A stretch of DNA of 64,000 nucleotides, taken from positions 310,001-374,000 of the forward strand of contig NZ_WVHL01000001.1 of assembly GCF_009861525.1 (NCBI RefSeq), written 5' to 3'. A program made the position numbers and the translations under genes. The notes below the pieces were generated by a model, which was not told the origin of the DNA, searched no databases, and was given only the letters and a program-made list of their open reading frames with translations. Every line of letters begins with the position of its first letter. Positions within the stretch are counted from its first letter, which is position 1. The DNA comes from Pseudomonas sp. LD120 (GTDB lineage Bacteria; Pseudomonadota; Gammaproteobacteria; Pseudomonadales; Pseudomonadaceae). This document shows positions 18,335 to 31,141 of this stretch, piece by piece.

Positions 18335-18964
18335 TCAGAGCAACTTGTGCTCCATGGCGTACTTCACCAACTCCGCCAGGGAGGTGATGTTGAGTTTTTG
18401 CATCAGCCGCGCCTTGTGGGTACTGATGGTCTTGCTGCTCAGGGCCAACTGCTGGGCAATGTCGTTGACGTTGGCACCTTGGGCCAGGCGCTCGAACACC
18501 GAAAACTCGCGCTCGGAGAGCAATGAATGCAGGGGGCGGGCATCGGTCAGACCAACCTCGAAGACCATACGGTCCGCAAGGTCTGGGTCGATGTAGCGGC
18601 CACCGGCGGCGACCTTGCGAATCGCCGTCAGCAACAACGACGGATCGCTGTCCTTGGTGGCGTAGCCGGCGGCGCCGATTTTCAGTGCCCGCGCCGCCAT
18701 CTGCGCCTCATCATGCATTGATAGCACCAGGATCGCTGGCGGATTGTTCAGCGCGCGTATCCGGGGAATGGCTTCCAGACCGTTCACCCCTGGCATGGAA
18801 ATGTCCAGCAACACCACTTCACAGGGCACCTGCCGCAGGGTTTCCAGCAGTTGCTCACCGTTGCTGGCCTCCCCCACCACCGTCAGGTCCTTGGCCAGGC
18901 CGATCAGTTGCTTGATGCCTTCACGGACAATGGTGTGGTCTTCAGCTACCAATACACGGATCAC
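18335..18964 (-). CDS. agtR: LuxR/NarL-type response regulator AgtR-like
   Basis: A 209-residue response regulator: receiver domain (residues 1-120) with VLVAEDHTIVREG acidic pair, the phospho-acceptor Asp in VVLLDISMPGVNGL near residue 54, and the conserved Lys in YATKDSD; then a LuxR helix-turn-helix (about 140-205) with LSEREFSVFERLAQG and LALSSKTISTHKARLMQKLN. It ends 13 bases before the sensor gene on the same strand (sensor first) and faces the agt ABC operon. It matches PA0601 (AgtR) in place and type, which regulates agt genes in response to 5-aminovalerate and GABA. Confidence 0.82.
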   Translation of the reverse strand: MIRVLVAEDHTIVREGIKQLIGLAKDLTVVGEASNGEQLLETLRQVPCEVVLLDISMPGVNGLEAIPRIRALNNPPAILVLSMHDEAQMAARALKIGAAGYATKDSDPSLLLTAIRKVAAGGRYIDPDLADRMVFEVGLTDARPLHSLLSEREFSVFERLAQGANVNDIAQQLALSSKTISTHKARLMQKLNITSLAELVKYAMEHKLL

Positions 18965-18977
18965 GCACTTCTCCTCA

Positions 18978-21377
18978 TTATTGTTCTCGCCCCAGAGGCA
19001 CCCGCACGCTCAAGGTAGTTCCCTCGCCCGTCTCACTGTGCAACGACAGACTGCCGCCCATGATCAACACTCGCTCGCGCATACCCACCAGCCCAAAGGA
19101 GGTCGGACGCGCTGAGCCGGTGTCAAACCCCAGGCCATCGTCACTGATGGTCATGCACAAATCGCCCTCTTCCAGCGCCAGGGTCAGCTCCACAGTATGC
19201 GCCTGGGCATGGCGCATGACATTGGTCAGGGCTTCCTGAAGGATGCGGAACAGACCGATGGCCTTAGCGTCATGGAGGTGCGGCAGGTTCTCCGGCACTT
19301 GGACCAGACATGGAATTTGCGTGCGCGCTTCAAAGCGTCGGGCCTGCCACTCGATAGCCGAGGCAATGCCCGCATCAAGGATCGGCGGGCGCAGAGCAGT
19401 GGCCACATCACGCACCAACTGGAACAGCTGGGCAATCAGGCGCTTCATGCTGTTGAGACGCTCATGCAGGCCCGGATCGAGCTGGGCATAGGCCAGTTCG
19501 CACATGGACGTTTCCAACTTGAGCACGGTAAGCATCTGTCCCAGTTCGTCATGCACTTCCCGGGCAATGCGAGCTTTTTCCTCTTCGCGCACGCTTTCCA
19601 GGTGCGCCGACAACTCGCGCAACTGCTCACGAGAGCTGGCCAGTTCCAGCTCGATACGCTTGCTCTCGCTGATATCCCAAACGATGCCATCCCAGACGAA
19701 AGCACCGTCATCCAGGCGCCGTGTAATCGCCTTGATCTCGGCCCAACGCTGCTGGCCCTGGCGCGTCAGGATGCGGCCCTGCCAGGACCAGTCGCTGTCG
19801 GTGTCCAGTGCCTGATCCTGGGTCTGGTGATAACTGGCCTTGTCGTCCGGATGCACCAGACTGCGCAAGCCGGTGTCTCTGTGGGCCAGCACCGCCGGCG
19901 AATAGCCCACCAGGTTTTCACTGCCCTCACTGATATAGGCGAAGTCGATCTGCCCGGTGACCGGCGCCCGCTCCAGGCGAAAGACCAGGCCCGGTACATT
20001 GGCGGCAATGCCCTGCAGGCGCGCTTCACTTTCACGCAGCGCCGCCAGCGCCCGTCGGCGCTCAGTCACATCATTGAGGTACACCACCAAGTACTCACTG
20101 TCGCGAAACCGCAGAAAGCTCAAGGACACATCCACCGGCAGGATGCTGCCATCTGCTCGCATGCACTGGGTCTCGAAACTGTGGGCGCCCTCCTCGCTGG
20201 CCCGCGCGCGCTTCCACAGGTTGAGCCAGCGGTCCATGTGCAGGTTGGGCTCAAAGTCGATCAATGGCCGGTCGATGACCGCGCCCGGCAAATAACCGAG
20301 CATCTCTTCAGCGGCGCGGTTGGCATAACGCACATGGCTGTCCCAGTTGACCCAAAGAATGCCCACGGTGCTCTGGTCAATGGAGAACTGAGTCAGACGC
20401 AGCGCTTCTTCACTGGCGGTACGCAAGGCGATGTCTTCCCGCGCCGCCAGCAGACGCTGCTCAAGACTGCGCTGCTGACGGCGCTGCCAGAAGACGATCG
20501 CCAGGCTGGCCAGCAGCAGGAGCAGCAGCAACAGGCAAAGGTTCTGCCAGAAGCCGGGGGATTCGCTCAGGCGTGGGTACTTGGGTTGCAACCAACGATT
20601 GTGAAGCTGCTCCAAGTCCTTGGCCGGAATCGCGTGCAGGCCGGCTTCGATGATGCCGGCCAGCTCGGGCCAGTCGCGGCGGCTCGCCACCCGCAGCAAC
20701 TGCGGCAGGCCTATATCGCCTACCACCGCCAGCCCGGCGAACTCCGCCTCACCCGACAAGCGGCTGAGCTGCGCCTCATCCACCACCGCATAACGGGCTT
20801 GCTGACTGCGCAGCAGTTGCAGGGCCTGACGTTCCAGGGGAACGCCTTGCAGGTTCAGGTTTGGATAGGTCACACGCAGGTAATCAGCCACCGCGCTGGG
20901 CATGCGTACCGCGACCCGGGCCTGAGTGTCGAGTTTTTCCAGGTCCACGGCACCCGCGCCCTTTTGCTCGCCGACCACCAGTTGCGGTACACGCATATAA
21001 GGGTCGCTGAACAACCACCGCCGTAGCCCGGCCGGGGTCTGGATCAAGCCGGGGGCCATGTCCACCTCGCCATCGCGCAGGGCTTTTTCCAGTTGCATCT
21101 GATTGGGAAAGTTTCGCCAACTGAGCTCGATCCTCAAGGCCTTGGCCAGCGCTTGCATCAATTCGACGTTGGCCCCCGATAAACGCTGAAGGCGCCGATC
21201 GTACGACGCGAACGGTGCCTGCAACACCAGCCCCACCCGCAGTTCAGGGTGTTGTTCCAGCCATTGCCGCTGTTCGTGACTCAACTCCGCCCCAGGCACA
21301 CGAGGCGCCGGCGCCGCCGCTCCTATCAAGGGAAGAGACAGACAGCCGATAAGCAAAAGGCAGCGAAAACGCATCAT
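18978..21377 (-). CDS. agtS: Sensor histidine kinase AgtS-like (periplasmic SBP_bac_3, PAS, HisKA_3)
   Basis: A 799-residue membrane sensor. After a signal peptide, one solute-binding (SBP_bac_3) domain spans about residues 35-260 (WLEQHPELRVGLVLQAPF). A transmembrane helix (CLLLLLLLLASLAIVFWQ) is near 280, then two PAS domains (about 325-440 and 450-570), the first followed by DVTERRRA. The kinase core is of the NarX type: phosphorylated His near 608 in AREVHDELGQ, N-box LQEALTNVMRHAQAH, G-box DDGLGFD. The start is set at 21377 (MMRFRCLL). The matching P. aeruginosa protein is PA0600. A periplasmic amino-acid ligand is likely. Confidence 0.83.
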   Translation of the reverse strand: MMRFRCLLLIGCLSLPLIGAAAPAPRVPGAELSHEQRQWLEQHPELRVGLVLQAPFASYDRRLQRLSGANVELMQALAKALRIELSWRNFPNQMQLEKALRDGEVDMAPGLIQTPAGLRRWLFSDPYMRVPQLVVGEQKGAGAVDLEKLDTQARVAVRMPSAVADYLRVTYPNLNLQGVPLERQALQLLRSQQARYAVVDEAQLSRLSGEAEFAGLAVVGDIGLPQLLRVASRRDWPELAGIIEAGLHAIPAKDLEQLHNRWLQPKYPRLSESPGFWQNLCLLLLLLLLASLAIVFWQRRQQRSLEQRLLAAREDIALRTASEEALRLTQFSIDQSTVGILWVNWDSHVRYANRAAEEMLGYLPGAVIDRPLIDFEPNLHMDRWLNLWKRARASEEGAHSFETQCMRADGSILPVDVSLSFLRFRDSEYLVVYLNDVTERRRALAALRESEARLQGIAANVPGLVFRLERAPVTGQIDFAYISEGSENLVGYSPAVLAHRDTGLRSLVHPDDKASYHQTQDQALDTDSDWSWQGRILTRQGQQRWAEIKAITRRLDDGAFVWDGIVWDISESKRIELELASSREQLRELSAHLESVREEEKARIAREVHDELGQMLTVLKLETSMCELAYAQLDPGLHERLNSMKRLIAQLFQLVRDVATALRPPILDAGIASAIEWQARRFEARTQIPCLVQVPENLPHLHDAKAIGLFRILQEALTNVMRHAQAHTVELTLALEEGDLCMTISDDGLGFDTGSARPTSFGLVGMRERVLIMGGSLSLHSETGEGTTLSVRVPLGREQ

Positions 21378-21451
21378 CTGAAATCTCACACCCTGACAAA
21401 TACTGACCAACCCATTAGGCTGCCGGAATTACTTCTGGCCTGGAATAACCG

Positions 21452-22447
21452 ATGCCCCTTGTCTACCGCTCGGCACTGCCTGCATTGTGCCTGTCGCTGA
21501 TCCTGCCTTGGACCTTTTCTGCACAAGCTGCCGATCCGGCTCCGGAAACCAAGAGCCCCGAGGAACAACCGGTACAACGCCCCCCCCTGCCTGAGCGTAG
21601 CCAGGAAGAAGCCACAGCCCTCGAACGCCAACTGTCCGCTCAGGAACAACAGCGGTTGCACGCCGCTGGCGACACCTTTCTGGCCCTGTGGAAACCCGCC
21701 AACACCAGCGATCCCAAGGGCGTGGTGATTATCGTCCCCGGGGCGGGTGAAACTGCAGACTGGCCGCAAGTTGTCGCGCCGCTGCGCAACAAGTTGCCGG
21801 ACACCGATTGGGGTAGCCTGAGCCTGACCCTTCCGGACATGCTCAGCGACGCGGCGCAACCACGGGTTGTCGAGCCTGCGCCCCTCCCAGAACCCACGAA
21901 AAACGTCAGTACCGCCAACGGCGCCAGCACCGAAGCCATGCCCATCGAACAGGTGGCTGGCAGCGAGGCTGACGCGCCAGATCAAGTCGTGGCCCAGGGT
22001 ACTGAAGAACAAATCAAGGCGGACGCCGAGCGAATCTTCACTCGAATCGACGCAGCGCTGGCCTTTGCCGAGCAGCAAAACGCCCGCAGCATAGTGCTGC
22101 TCGGCCATGGCACCGGCGCGTACTGGGCAGCACGCTACCTGAGCGAGAAGCAACCTTCACAGGTGCAGAAACTGGTGATGGTCGCGGCACAGTCTCCGGC
22201 CAACGGGCAACCGCAACTGGAGGAACTGACGCCCACCTTGAAGCTGGCAACCGCCGATTTTTTCTACGTTGACAAGCGCCAGGCGCGCACGGCCGCCTTG
22301 AAGCGACTGCAGGCCAGTAAACGACTGAAGCACTCGAGCTTCAGCCAGATTTCCCTCAAAGCCCTGCCGGGCAACTACGCAGCCCAGCAAGAACAGTTGT
22401 TTCGGCGAGTCCGTGGCTGGCTGAACCCACAGGCCCCGGACAGCTGA
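21452..22447 (+). CDS. DUF3530 family exported alpha/beta-hydrolase-like protein
   Basis: A 331-residue protein with a signal peptide (cleavage near AQAADPA), a Pro/Glu-rich linker, and an alpha/beta hydrolase fold: first strand GVVIIVPGAGETADWPQVVAPLR and a nucleophile-elbow-like SIVLLGHGTGAYWAARYL in which histidine/glycine surround a Thr or His rather than the usual GxSxG serine. The missing serine suggests it is not a classical esterase. It is divergent from agtS, and the P. aeruginosa counterpart is PA0599. Function unknown. Confidence 0.75.
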   Translation: MPLVYRSALPALCLSLILPWTFSAQAADPAPETKSPEEQPVQRPPLPERSQEEATALERQLSAQEQQRLHAAGDTFLALWKPANTSDPKGVVIIVPGAGETADWPQVVAPLRNKLPDTDWGSLSLTLPDMLSDAAQPRVVEPAPLPEPTKNVSTANGASTEAMPIEQVAGSEADAPDQVVAQGTEEQIKADAERIFTRIDAALAFAEQQNARSIVLLGHGTGAYWAARYLSEKQPSQVQKLVMVAAQSPANGQPQLEELTPTLKLATADFFYVDKRQARTAALKRLQASKRLKHSSFSQISLKALPGNYAAQQEQLFRRVRGWLNPQAPDS

Positions 22448-22505
22448 AGCCCCTTCACCGCCACGCCCTGATAGGTCGCGGCGGGCGGATTGGCGCCTGC
22501 CGTTC

Positions 22506-23273
22506 TCAGCGAAAGTCCCGGCGCTGACGTATCAACGCGTAGGCACTGTGCAGCTCACGAGTCTTTTCCGTGGCGTCGCGTACCTGCGCCGCACTGGCAC
22601 CACTGCCGGCCACCTTGTCCGGGTGATGGCGGCTGAGTAGCCGACGATAAGCTCGTTTGATCTGCGCCGGCTCACTGGTGGAAGCGACGCCTAACAGGCG
22701 CAGTGCGTCCTGATAAGTGAGGGTGTCTTCAGTCAGGCTTCTTCTGGCCGGTCCGTACTCTTGCGCCAATGCCTGAAGCTGCTCCGCAGTCCAGCCCAAC
22801 CACTTACCCCAGCGCTGGATCAGCTCGCGCTCCGTCGGCCCGACCCGGCCATCGGCCCAGACCATGCGCCAACAGGCCCGCAACACGCCTTCCGCAGCGT
22901 GAGGCTGGGCACCGAGGCGCCGTAGATAGCCGCGCAAACGATCACTCCCCGATTTACCACGATTGAAGGCCGTGATTGCCCGGCGCTGCGCGGCATCATT
23001 CATGTCCAGCGAACGCATTTCCTGGCGCGCCTGCTGGATATGACCGTCCACCACCCGGCCATCACTTTTGGCTAAACGACCTAACAGCACGAACAGCAGT
23101 TCATCATTACGTAACGTCGGGCGACCGCCCAGGCGTTCTCGAACATGCGCCCAGCTTTGCAGTTGCAAGCGCCGGTCCAGCGCCTGCCCCAACAACGCAC
23201 CCAGCATGGCCCCCGGAATGCTGGCAATTGCAAAGCCCGCTCCGGCTCCGATCAGAGTCCCTGGCCACCACAT
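22506..23273 (-). CDS. DjlA-like protein (TerB and DnaJ domains)
   Basis: A 255-residue protein built like DjlA: a short N-terminal glycine-zipper membrane segment (LIGAGAGFAIASIPGAMLGALLGQALDRR), a TerB-like central domain (about 60-180, LLGRLAKSDGRVVDGHIQ and VWADGRVGPTERELI), and a C-terminal J-domain with the diagnostic HPD in LLSRHHPDKVAG. It should act as a co-chaperone for DnaK at the membrane. The start at 23273 (MWWPGTL) is chosen because the longer frame runs into murU; the murU stop ends one base upstream. Confidence 0.85.
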   Translation of the reverse strand: MWWPGTLIGAGAGFAIASIPGAMLGALLGQALDRRLQLQSWAHVRERLGGRPTLRNDELLFVLLGRLAKSDGRVVDGHIQQARQEMRSLDMNDAAQRRAITAFNRGKSGSDRLRGYLRRLGAQPHAAEGVLRACWRMVWADGRVGPTERELIQRWGKWLGWTAEQLQALAQEYGPARRSLTEDTLTYQDALRLLGVASTSEPAQIKRAYRRLLSRHHPDKVAGSGASAAQVRDATEKTRELHSAYALIRQRRDFR

Positions 23274-23274
23274 A

Positions 23275-24971
<1,697 letters not shown>

Positions 24972-25101
24972 TACAAGGGTCTCCGACGGCGCTAGCCGTC
25001 AAGCGGGTCATGCTTTATTATCCAGCATCTTTTTCAGACCATCGAGAGGCGTGCGGCCCACACCGCGGGCAGATGGCACGCAGGAAGCCCGGACTAATAA
25101 G

Positions 25102-27930
25102 ATGGCATTGAAATCCCCCGCGTTTCGTAAAAAATTTCCGTTGCTGGTTACCGGCAGTTTGCTGGCCCTGCAACCTCTAGCCACCTCTTACGTGGTCGCC
25201 GCGGAACAGTATGACTGCTCAGTCTCTGCTTCAGGTGGCTGGGCCTGTGCGCCGAAAACCAGCGCAGCCCAACTGCCTCCGCGCCCGATTCACGACGCCA
25301 GCTCGATCAGCTCCAGTGCCACGACCGCAACCGAAGGTGGTGACGCAGGCGAAGCTGTCGGCGACAAGCCCGTGCTGGTCACCGAAGCCAAAGGCCGTGG
25401 CCTGAAGTCCCGCAGTGCGGACTACAGCCACCTCGACTGGGTGCCACGTGAGAAGCTCACGGCCGCTCAATTGGCCGAAACCGGCCCTTACTGCTCTGGT
25501 TCCTATATCGAACCGATTCGTCCTGGCATGAATGACAAGACGAATAAAAGTGACGCCCCGACCTTTATCGGTGCCAAGGCTTCGCGTTATCAGCAGGAAC
25601 AGCAGGTGGCGACGCTGGCCGGTGACGTGGTCATGCGTCAGGGCAGCATGCAGGTCGAGGCCGACGAGGCCAACCTGTACCAGGCCGAGAACCGTGGCGA
25701 GTTGAGCGGCAACGTCCGCATCCGCGATAACGGCACCCTGATGGTCGGCGACCACGCCGACGTCCAGCTCGACACTGGTGAAGCCAAGGTCGATAACGCC
25801 GAGTACGTGATGCACAAGTCACGGGTACGTGGTAGTGCGCTGTACGCCAAACGCGCGGAAAACGCCATCATCCGCCTCAAGGATGGTACGTACACCACGT
25901 GCGAACCGAACAGCAACGCCTGGCAACTCAAGGGCAACAACATCACCTTGAACCCGGCCACCGGCTTCGGTACCGCGACCAACGTGACCTTGCGGGTCAA
26001 AGATATTCCGGTGCTCTACACCCCGTATATCTACTTCCCGATCGACGACCGTCGCCAGTCCGGTTTCCTGCCACCGAGCATCGGCACAGGCGGTGATACC
26101 GGCTTCATGCTGGTCACTCCTTACTACTTCAACCTGGCACCGAACTACGACGCCACGTTGTACCCTCGCTACATGGCCAAGCGCGGCCTGTTGATGGAAG
26201 GCGAGTTCCGTTACCTGACCAAGAGCAGCGAAGGTCAGTTCGGCGCCGCCTACCTCAACGACGACGATACCGATCGCAGCAAGCAGACCGATTACGAAAA
26301 AACCCGCTACATGCTCAACTGGCAGCACAAGGGCGGGCTTGATTCGCGTCTGATGACCGAGGTCGACTACACCAAGATCAGCGATCCTTATTACTTCCAG
26401 GATCTGCAGACCGATCAGCTCGGCGTGAAGTCGTCTACCGACTACGTCAACCAGCAAGGTGCCGTGACCTACCGCGGCGATGATTACACTGCACGCCTTA
26501 ATGTGCAGGCGTACGAGCTGGCGAGTGTGTCCAACATCACGCCGTACAACCGCCTGCCGCAGATCACCTTCAACGGTGCCCTGCCGTTCCATCCGCAAGG
26601 TTTGGATTTCACCTACGAGACGGAACTGGTGCGGTTTGAGCGGGACCTGATGAAAGGCAACTACTTTGATAAGGACGGCGGGCCATTCGACGCCAACGGC
26701 GTTGCAATTGGCACTCGCCGCCTGGATGAGAACGTTGCCGGTCTGGCGCGCGCCAACGGTGACCGCCTGAACCTGAAGCCGGGTGTCAGCCTGCCGCTGA
26801 ACTGGAGCTACGGTTACCTGACACCGTCCCTCAAGTACATGTACACCCAGTACAATCTTGACCTGGACGCCAAAGGCAAAAATGATCTGGTGATCAACCG
26901 CAACAGAGCGGCAGCACTGGGTGAATCGTACAAGAGCTCGCAAAACCGCGGCGTTCCGATCGCCAGTCTCGACGGTGGCCTGTACTTCGACCGTGACACT
27001 CAATGGTTTGGCAAGAATTACCGCCAGACCCTCGAGCCGCGCGCGTTCTACCTCTATGTTCCTGAGGAAGACCAGAAGAATATCCCGGTATTCGATACTG
27101 GAGAACCCACCTTCAACTACGCCTCTCTGTTCCGTGAAAACCGCTTCTCCGGCTCCGACCGTGTTGGCGACGAAAACAAGCTGTCTCTCGGCGTGACCAG
27201 CCGCTGGATCGAAGACAATGGCTTCCAGCGCCAGCGCATCAGCGTGGGCCAGGCCCTGTACTTCAAGGATCGCACCGTCCAGTTGCCGGGTATCGACTAC
27301 CGCACCCGCGCCGACGCCACGTCCAACGTCTCGCCTTACGCGCTTGAATATGAATACCGCTACAACCGCGACTGGCGCACCACGGCCGACTACAACTGGG
27401 ATCCGGACAGCCACAGCCCGCGCTCCGGCAGCGCAATGCTCCACTACCAGCCCGAAGACAATCCGAACAAAGTGGTCAACGTTGGCTATCGCTATCGCAA
27501 CGACCAGATCCGCTACGACCAGAACAGCGGCACCTGGAAAATGGGCGGCGATTACGGCACTGCGGGCCAGCCTGGCTACGTGAAGGACTACTACAAGATC
27601 CAGCAGCATGACTTCTCGGTGATCTGGCCGATCGTGCCGCAGTGGAACGCCATCAGCCGTTGGCAGTACGACTACAACCGTAACCGCACGCTCGAAGCCT
27701 TCGGTGGCTTCGAATACGACAACTGCTGCTGGAAACTGCGCCTGATCAGCCGTTACTGGGTCAAGTATGACGAGTTCAGTCAGAACGCTCCGGAGAACGA
27801 GAAAGGCGACCGCGGCATCTTCCTCCAAATTGTTCTGAAGGGTCTCGGTGGCGTCATGGGCACCAAAGTAGAGAGCTTCCTCGACAAAGGCATCCAAGGT
27901 TATCGTGAACGTGAAGACCAAGCTTTCTGA
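25102..27930 (+). CDS. lptD: LPS-assembly outer membrane protein LptD
   Basis: A 942-residue outer-membrane beta-barrel that, with LptE, inserts lipopolysaccharide into the outer leaflet. The signal peptide ends near YVVAAEQYD; an N-terminal extension with cysteines (residues about 35-150) precedes the OstA/LptA-like jellyroll (about 165-290, [27 protein letters not shown]) and the barrel. The barrel region has the conserved tandem cysteines NCCW near residue 880. The start at 25102 ([12 protein letters not shown]) replaces the longer frame from 25051. It is the first gene of lptD-surA-pdxA-rsmA-apaG-apaH. Confidence 0.95.
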   Translation: MALKSPAFRKKFPLLVTGSLLALQPLATSYVVAAEQYDCSVSASGGWACAPKTSAAQLPPRPIHDASSISSSATTATEGGDAGEAVGDKPVLVTEAKGRGLKSRSADYSHLDWVPREKLTAAQLAETGPYCSGSYIEPIRPGMNDKTNKSDAPTFIGAKASRYQQEQQVATLAGDVVMRQGSMQVEADEANLYQAENRGELSGNVRIRDNGTLMVGDHADVQLDTGEAKVDNAEYVMHKSRVRGSALYAKRAENAIIRLKDGTYTTCEPNSNAWQLKGNNITLNPATGFGTATNVTLRVKDIPVLYTPYIYFPIDDRRQSGFLPPSIGTGGDTGFMLVTPYYFNLAPNYDATLYPRYMAKRGLLMEGEFRYLTKSSEGQFGAAYLNDDDTDRSKQTDYEKTRYMLNWQHKGGLDSRLMTEVDYTKISDPYYFQDLQTDQLGVKSSTDYVNQQGAVTYRGDDYTARLNVQAYELASVSNITPYNRLPQITFNGALPFHPQGLDFTYETELVRFERDLMKGNYFDKDGGPFDANGVAIGTRRLDENVAGLARANGDRLNLKPGVSLPLNWSYGYLTPSLKYMYTQYNLDLDAKGKNDLVINRNRAAALGESYKSSQNRGVPIASLDGGLYFDRDTQWFGKNYRQTLEPRAFYLYVPEEDQKNIPVFDTGEPTFNYASLFRENRFSGSDRVGDENKLSLGVTSRWIEDNGFQRQRISVGQALYFKDRTVQLPGIDYRTRADATSNVSPYALEYEYRYNRDWRTTADYNWDPDSHSPRSGSAMLHYQPEDNPNKVVNVGYRYRNDQIRYDQNSGTWKMGGDYGTAGQPGYVKDYYKIQQHDFSVIWPIVPQWNAISRWQYDYNRNRTLEAFGGFEYDNCCWKLRLISRYWVKYDEFSQNAPENEKGDRGIFLQIVLKGLGGVMGTKVESFLDKGIQGYREREDQAF

Positions 27931-29227
27931 TTGTCTGCGCCCGCTGATGTTGGGCGCGCTGTTCCTGAGTACTGCGGCCAGCGCCGCGGTGCAGTCCATC
28001 GACAAGGTCGTGGCCATCGTCGACAACGACGTGGTCATGCAGAGCCAACTGGACCAGCGGGTTCACGAAGTCCAGCAAACCATCGCCAAGCGTGGCGGTG
28101 GCGTACCGCCTACCAGCGTTCTGGAACAGCAGGTTCTGGAGCGCCTGATCGTTGAAAACCTGCAACTGCAGATTGGCGAACGTTCCGGCATCCGCATCAC
28201 CGACGAAGAACTGAACCAAGCCATCGGTACAATTGCCCAGCGCAACAGCATGAGCATCGAGCAGTTCCGGGCCGCCCTGGCACGCGACGGTTTGTCTTAT
28301 GAAGACGCTCGTGATCAGGTTCGCCGCGAGATGATCATCAGCCGTGTTCGTCAGCGTCGTGTCGCCGAGCGGATCCAGGTATCGGAACAGGAAGTGAAAA
28401 ACTTCCTGGCTTCGGATCTGGGCAAAATGCAGCTCTCCGAAGAACTGCACTTGGCCAACATCCTGATTCCGACCCCGGAAAGCGCCAACTCCGAAGCCAT
28501 TCAGCGCGCTGCGCGCCAGGCCATGGAGGTGTATCAGCAGCTCAAGCAAGGTGCAGACTTTGCGCAGTTGGCAATCGCCCGCTCCGGCAGCGACAACGCC
28601 CTGGAAGGCGGCGATATGGGCTGGCGTAAAGCCGCTCAACTGCCACCTCCGTTCGACCGCGAGCTGAGCGCAATGGCGGTGGGTGACATCACTCAGCCCG
28701 CACGCACGCCTGGCGGCTTCATCATCCTCAAGCTGCTGGACAAGCGCGGCGGTGGCAATCAGGTACGCGATGAAGTGCATGTACGCCACATCCTGATCAA
28801 ACCAAGCGAAATTCGCAGCGAAGTAGAGACCAAGCGCCTTGCGCAGAAGCTCTACGAGCGGATCGAAGCCGGCGAAGACTTCGCCGAACTGGCCAGAAAC
28901 TATTCGGAAGACCCAGGCTCCGCTCTCAATGGCGGGGATCTCAACTGGATCGACCCCAACGCTCTGGTACCGGAATTCCGCGAAGTGATGGCCAAGACCC
29001 CGCAAGGTCAGCTATCCAAGCCGTTCAAGAGCCCTTATGGCTGGCATGTACTGGAAGTTCTTGGCCGTCGCGCCACCGACAGCACCAGTCAGGCCCGTGA
29101 ACAGCAAGCCATGACCGTCCTGCGCAACCGTAAATACGATGAAGAGTTGCAGACCTGGTTGCGGCAGATCCGCGATGAGGCCTACGTCGAAATCAAACTG
29201 CCTGGCGCTGAACAGGCGGCGCAGTGA
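27905..29227 (+). CDS. surA: Periplasmic chaperone and peptidyl-prolyl isomerase SurA
   Basis: A 440-residue exported chaperone for outer-membrane proteins such as LptD. A signal peptide ends near [12 protein letters not shown]; the SurA N-domain (about 25-170) is followed by two parvulin domains (about 180-285 and 295-390, the second with [12 protein letters not shown] and [15 protein letters not shown]). The GTG at 27905 has AAGG five bases before it; a second GTG at 27911 is possible. It overlaps the end of lptD by 26 bases, so client and chaperone are translationally linked. Confidence 0.94.
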   Translation: MNVKTKLSDCLRPLMLGALFLSTAASAAVQSIDKVVAIVDNDVVMQSQLDQRVHEVQQTIAKRGGGVPPTSVLEQQVLERLIVENLQLQIGERSGIRITDEELNQAIGTIAQRNSMSIEQFRAALARDGLSYEDARDQVRREMIISRVRQRRVAERIQVSEQEVKNFLASDLGKMQLSEELHLANILIPTPESANSEAIQRAARQAMEVYQQLKQGADFAQLAIARSGSDNALEGGDMGWRKAAQLPPPFDRELSAMAVGDITQPARTPGGFIILKLLDKRGGGNQVRDEVHVRHILIKPSEIRSEVETKRLAQKLYERIEAGEDFAELARNYSEDPGSALNGGDLNWIDPNALVPEFREVMAKTPQGQLSKPFKSPYGWHVLEVLGRRATDSTSQAREQQAMTVLRNRKYDEELQTWLRQIRDEAYVEIKLPGAEQAAQ

Positions 29228-30213
29228 AACCCAGACGTTTCGCGCTAACACCCGGCGAGCCGGCAGGTATAGGTCCAGACCTGTGCCTGCTGCTTGCCTC
29301 GCAACCCCAGCCATATCCCCTGATTGCCATTACCAGCCGTGACCTGCTCCTTGAGCGGGCCACGCAGCTGGGTGTGGCGGTCGATCTGCGGCCAGTGACC
29401 CTGGACCGACTGCCGACTGAAGCGGCTCCAGCCAACAGCCTGTATGTGTGGGACACGCCCCTGGCCAAGCCAGTGGTCAGCGGTCAGCTGAACCAGGCCA
29501 ATGCCGCCTTCGTTTTGGAAACCCTGACGCGGGCTGGCCAAGGCTGCCTGGACGGGCACTTCGCCGGCATGATCACCGCCCCCGTGCACAAGGGCGTGAT
29601 CAACGATTCCGGAATCGCCTTTTCCGGCCATACCGAATTTCTCGCTGACCTGAGCCACACCGAACAAGTGGTGATGATGCTGGCCACACGCGGCCTGCGC
29701 GTCGCCTTGGTGACCACGCACCTGCCCTTGCGGGAGGTGGCAGACGCCATCACCGCCGAACGCCTGGAGCGGGTCACGCGTATCCTGCATGCCGACCTGC
29801 GGCACAAGTTCGGGATTGCCCAACCACGCATCCTGGTGTGTGGGCTCAACCCCCATGCCGGCGAAGGCGGGCACCTGGGCCATGAAGAAATCGACATCAT
29901 CGAACCTACCCTGGAGCGTCTGCGCGACGAAGGCATGGACCTGCGCGGTCCGCTGCCCGCCGACACTCTGTTTACCCCCAAATATCTGGAGCACTGCGAC
30001 GCAGTGCTGGCGATGTACCACGACCAAGGCTTGCCCGTGCTGAAATACAAAGGCTTCGGCGCGGCCGTCAATGTGACGCTCGGCCTGCCGATCATCCGCA
30101 CCTCCGTCGACCACGGCACCGCCCTGGACCTGGCCGGCAGCGGCAAGATCGACACCGGCAGCCTGCAGGTCGCCTTGGAAACCGCCTACCAGATGGCCGA
30201 GAACCGTTTATGA
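29224..30213 (+). CDS. pdxA: 4-hydroxythreonine-4-phosphate dehydrogenase
   Basis: A 329-residue metal-dependent NAD dehydrogenase of vitamin B6 synthesis. The N-terminal [15 protein letters not shown], the [14 protein letters not shown] strand, [10 protein letters not shown], and the metal-binding histidines in [13 protein letters not shown] and [13 protein letters not shown] are all there. The GTG start overlaps the surA stop (GTGA), and the end overlaps the rsmA start by four bases. Confidence 0.95.
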   Translation: MKPRRFALTPGEPAGIGPDLCLLLASQPQPYPLIAITSRDLLLERATQLGVAVDLRPVTLDRLPTEAAPANSLYVWDTPLAKPVVSGQLNQANAAFVLETLTRAGQGCLDGHFAGMITAPVHKGVINDSGIAFSGHTEFLADLSHTEQVVMMLATRGLRVALVTTHLPLREVADAITAERLERVTRILHADLRHKFGIAQPRILVCGLNPHAGEGGHLGHEEIDIIEPTLERLRDEGMDLRGPLPADTLFTPKYLEHCDAVLAMYHDQGLPVLKYKGFGAAVNVTLGLPIIRTSVDHGTALDLAGSGKIDTGSLQVALETAYQMAENRL

Positions 30214-31022
30214 GCGAGCAATACCAACACCGGGCGCGCAAGCGCTTCGGCCAGAACTTCCTGCACGACGCCGGCGTCATCGACCGCATCCTGCGGGCCA
30301 TCCACGCCAAACCCGAAGACCGCATGCTGGAAATCGGCCCGGGCCAGGGCGCCCTGACCGAAGGCCTGCTGGGCAGCGGCGCGCAGCTGGATGTGGTGGA
30401 GCTGGACAAGGACCTGATCCCAATCCTCAATCAGCAGTTCGCTGGCAAGAGCAACTTCAACTTGCACCAAGGTGATGCACTGAAGTTCGACTTCAACACC
30501 CTGGGGGCCGCACCCAACAGCCTGCGGGTGGTGGGCAACCTGCCTTACAACATCTCCACACCGCTGATCTTCCACTTGCTGCAGAACGCTGGGCTGATCC
30601 GCGACATGCACTTCATGCTGCAAAAGGAAGTGGTGGAACGCTTGGCCGCAGGCCCCGGCGGTGGTGACTGGGGTCGCCTGTCGATCATGGTTCAATATCA
30701 CTGCCGCGTGGAACACCTGTTCAACGTCGGCCCCGGCGCCTTCAACCCACCACCGAAAGTCGATTCGGCCATCGTGCGCCTGGTGCCCCACGCGGTGCTG
30801 CCACATCCAGCCAAGGATCATCGCCTGCTGGAACGCATCGTCCGCGAAGCCTTCAACCAGCGCCGCAAGACCCTACGCAACACCCTCAAGGCACTCCTCA
30901 GCAGCGCTGAGATCGAAGCCGCCGGTGTCGATGGCAGCCTGCGCCCCGAGCAACTGGACCTGGCCGCCTTCGTGCGCCTGGCCGACCAGTTGGCCGTCCA
31001 GCCCAAGCCTGCCACCGACTGA
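30210..31022 (+). CDS. rsmA: 16S rRNA (adenine1518-N6/adenine1519-N6)-dimethyltransferase
   Basis: A 270-residue KsgA/RsmA methyltransferase that dimethylates two adjacent adenines in the 3' hairpin of 16S rRNA during 30S assembly. It opens with [11 protein letters not shown], has the SAM-binding [15 protein letters not shown], the acidic VVELDKDL, and the catalytic NLPYNIST. The C-terminal [11 protein letters not shown] region is typical. Its ATGA overlaps the pdxA stop. Confidence 0.96.
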   Translation: MSEQYQHRARKRFGQNFLHDAGVIDRILRAIHAKPEDRMLEIGPGQGALTEGLLGSGAQLDVVELDKDLIPILNQQFAGKSNFNLHQGDALKFDFNTLGAAPNSLRVVGNLPYNISTPLIFHLLQNAGLIRDMHFMLQKEVVERLAAGPGGGDWGRLSIMVQYHCRVEHLFNVGPGAFNPPPKVDSAIVRLVPHAVLPHPAKDHRLLERIVREAFNQRRKTLRNTLKALLSSAEIEAAGVDGSLRPEQLDLAAFVRLADQLAVQPKPATD

Positions 31023-31141
31023 GAAACGTCCTTGCCCGAGACCGGGTAGGACGCCAGGCGGGATGTCTGGTTTACTACCCGACACTTGACCTAGACTGAC
31101 CTTCATCAGCTTCGTCCCGCTTTGCTTTAAAGGCCTCTTGC

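Noticed and set aside
25819..28038. 739-codon open frame antisense to lptD
   Set aside because: It mirrors the strongly biased third positions of lptD in a high-GC genome, has no family features, and covers a clear essential gene.
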